A stretch of 7,683 nucleotides of DNA, from assembly GCA_028281485.1 (NCBI GenBank), contig JANQJT010000151.1:1-7683 (forward strand), given 5' to 3'. This document shows, in pieces, positions 7,201-7,683 of this stretch. The notes under the pieces are model-generated. The model was given only the letters and a program-made list of their open reading frames with translations. It was not told where the DNA came from and made no database searches. The stretch comes from Phycisphaeraceae bacterium (GTDB taxonomy: Bacteria; Planctomycetota; Phycisphaerae; Phycisphaerales; Zrk34). How positions within the stretch are numbered: the stretch's first letter is position 1; each line of letters opens with the position of its first letter. A program made the position numbers and the translations under genes.

Positions 7201-7463
7201 GAACGCGACGGCTTACACATCGGCGCACCCGCATACATCTGGGAAAACCGAATGCCGTTGCTTGCGAGGCTGTCGATATTCGGGGTTGAAATCGCAGGCA
7301 GCCCCTGTACCGCACGATCCAACTGCCCCGTTACTCCCAGATCACCTACGCCGACATCATCTGAAAGAATGAAAAGAATGTTGGGCCTCGCCCGAACAAC
7401 GTCCGCCCATATCAGTGAATGGACTGCCAACACCAGACAACAAATGATCGTTTGTCGGGACAT
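4233..7463 (-). CDS. Secreted formylglycine-dependent sulfatase with split beta-helix region, dockerin repeats and PEP-CTERM tail
   Basis: A 1076-residue protein from the ATG at 7463; a TTG seven codons upstream is possible but would put charged residues before the signal peptide. The signal peptide covers residues ~1-25. The sulfatase domain (~26-470) shows the type I pattern: metal-binding SDD (35-36), C-K-P-S-R with Cys83 as the residue converted to formylglycine, GYFGKMHMG with Lys136 and His138, VHTN with His228, and GSDNGN with Asp294/Asn295. It ends with the usual WAIRMGDWKVVY and ELYDLASDPSE region. It should hydrolyse sulfate esters, probably of polysaccharides, outside the cell after activation by a maturase not in this window. 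Residues ~486-660 and ~840-970 look like two parts of a beta-helix-like autotransporter-type region, split by a beta-sandwich-like module (~666-840). Two dockerin repeats (978-1031), a short Gly linker and PEP (1042-1044) follow. The tail runs 14 residues beyond the Arg cluster, unusually long. Confidence 0.9.
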   Translation of the reverse strand: MSRQTIICCLVLAVHSLIWADVVRARPNILFILSDDVGVGDLGVTGQLDRAVQGLPAISTPNIDSLASNGIRFSQMYAGAPMCKPSRSVMLTGYHQGHTIVDRNSGTSNSMRPGVEDLTYGQVAQASGYRTGYFGKMHMGGVVGWQSAINGNPLSIPTLKGFDDVLLSDGYTGPNQWVSDGVGGMINRFNTDGHYNQVDVTDAAIQTIADSAASDTPFLVTTSYYGVHTNVNLVPQPHDYSAESWSGVEKNYAATLTFLDGEVGRLLAALDDPNGDGDHGDSQLDKTIIVFGSDNGNQKRQGHTQSFFGSTYDIDRDATLRGVKFNVYEGGIRTPFIVQWGDVIKPGAVNEPGDINSSFVGTYADLLPTFAEATGGASPMGIDGVSFLSELTDGSGAARPADYHVFGTNSNEGESKGWAIRMGDWKVVYRETGQSYELYDLASDPSETTNRASDRPEIVTAMERIARAEGAYDMTGANAYFVQYKGWAPAGGSDDFNAAGNWSGGSPTQNADGTGDPAINYSTGPMDNWVATVVNEAPVADNGEVVFVTDDVEVLALQVDGAASRMTVNVDRHHVLGARNGLRIGTSGRVNLDDATVKTMRTVDIQSDGRLSGHGVVTGNQDLVAGIAEFEGRGLLEPHVINHGTVEPGRPGDLPAAAPPDPDPAFTVIDINNGDFEQPVYSGSPGIASTNVIGWDEESPSHSSIDDQVGSLAPGDFTQTGRLHDNVAAAIHQDLGYRWSLGETLTLSFDAWEAGWKIGVAGDAVVFELREVGGALLWDSGVIDLDGTLAGSSGSVIAGAVGSFHTFDIDTDLFAVGTPGSELSLRVAYGGGVAWFDDITLVSDRVESQPNVDLDATGILAIEGRYTQGDDGVLAIDVGGTDNSEPLDASYDRVAVTRDATLAGGLDVALIGGFVPVLGDAFVVLTSDGITGTFDNAQMNVAPLADVGGKEVALAVLYVDSGTDGDPDPDDVRVMATYRGDANGDGIVNPTDLAALTLGWLDGDATWQGGDFNYDGIVNPTDLAVLTLNWLEQIPGGGGGIPEPASVVLLFCGGCGCMSRRRWFGGRGGKQKNHCE
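4371..4532 (-). repeat. Dockerin-type calcium-binding repeat pair of the sulfatase
   Basis: Residues ~978-1031 hold two near-identical units, GDANGDGIVNPTDL followed by AALTLGWL, and GDFNYDGIVNPTDL followed by AVLTLNWL, each an EF-hand-like calcium loop plus helix. This is the classical two-repeat dockerin layout. The units match the last two of the phosphoesterase closely, including 19 identical bases, TCCGTCGGATTCACGATCC on the plus strand, at 4489-4507 and 1664-1682. Confidence 0.85.
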
Positions 7464-7512
7464 GCTCGCTTCTTTATCTCGCAATCACAAAGCGACTTTT
7501 GTCGTTGACGAT

Positions 7513-7540
7513 ATCGCCCCGGCCAGATGGCCGGGGCGAT
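7513..7540 (-). terminator. Strong perfect hairpin after the PEP-CTERM gene
   Basis: ATCGCCCCGGCC (7513-7524) and GGCCGGGGCGAT (7529-7540) pair perfectly over 12 bases around a four-base loop. It lies 35 bases past the stop codon of the partial PEP-CTERM gene and about 50 bases before the sulfatase start. There is no T tract on either strand, so it is not a classical rho-independent terminator. It may act as a U-less terminator or as an mRNA 3'-end stabiliser for the upstream gene. If it terminates transcription, the sulfatase needs its own promoter within the remaining ~50 bases, where I see no clear one. Confidence 0.6.
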
Positions 7541-7574
7541 GGGGTTCATAGGATTCGACCTTGTCGGTCGTGAC

Positions 7575-7683
7575 TTACTTGCGACGCCGCCGCATCAGGG
7601 CGATCCCGCCGAGGCCCAGCAGCATCAAGCTGGCCGGCTCCGGCACGCTGGCCGTCGCCTGCTCGCCGCCCAGACCCAGGTCG
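7575..7683 (-). CDS. PEP-CTERM sorting-domain protein, C-terminal end (5' end outside window)
   Basis: The frame is open from the right edge to TAA at 7577-7575 and is missing from larger gene calls because only 35 codons lie in the window. The visible end has a short Gly/Ala-rich lead, then VPEPASLMLLGLGGIALM and RRRRK: the PEP motif, one hydrophobic helix and a basic end, which together define the PEP-CTERM exosortase sorting signal. The protein is therefore secreted and handled by the exosortase system; its main function lies outside the window and cannot be stated. It is in the same orientation as the sulfatase, 111 bases upstream, and is followed by the perfect hairpin at 7513-7540. Confidence 0.85.
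   Translation of the reverse strand, partial: DLGLGGEQATASVPEPASLMLLGLGGIALMRRRRK

Overview
The window reads as chromosomal DNA of a planctomycete, most likely a member of the Phycisphaerae. This is inferred from three minus-strand genes whose products end in PEP-CTERM sorting tails, from dockerin-type calcium-binding repeats of the IVNPTDLAALTL type in two of them, from a secreted sulfatase, and from the high GC content. No gene in the window identifies the organism directly.

Left part (1-1280). A plus-strand gene enters from the left edge and encodes a tetratricopeptide-repeat protein. A roughly 200-base gap follows, then a small three-helix membrane protein resembling the DUF5658 family, also on the plus strand. 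After it comes a minus-strand rho-independent terminator (1239-1268). About 15 bases beyond the terminator lies a 31-base stretch that looks like the exact 3' end of tmRNA (ssrA): T-arm, acceptor strand and discriminator A. The rest of the tmRNA is missing, because coding sequence for the next gene begins where the tmRNA body should be. Such isolated 3' ends are typical footprints of site-specific integration, so position ~1283-1313 is a candidate island boundary, with the genes to its right inside the element.

Right part (1429-7683). Three genes lie in tandem on the minus strand and are transcribed towards the candidate boundary. In transcription order they are: the last 35 codons of a PEP-CTERM protein (7575-7683); a large secreted sulfatase with a beta-helix-like C-terminal region interrupted by a beta-sandwich-like module, then dockerin repeats and a PEP-CTERM tail (4233-7463); and a secreted calcineurin-like metallophosphoesterase with a LamG/concanavalin-like domain, dockerin repeats and a PEP-CTERM tail (1429-4104). 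The two enzymes carry the same kind of signal peptide, dockerin, Gly-rich linker and PEP-CTERM end. They therefore probably reach the same place, the outer cell surface or extracellular matrix, and would remove sulfate and phosphate esters there. The substrates cannot be read from the sequence.

The most notable points are the truncated ssrA 3' end with its terminator, the domain-within-domain layout of the sulfatase, the non-canonical metal-binding motifs of the phosphoesterase, and the shared dockerin/PEP-CTERM cassette. I did not find a clearly new multi-gene system, CRISPR array, integrase or IS element in this window.
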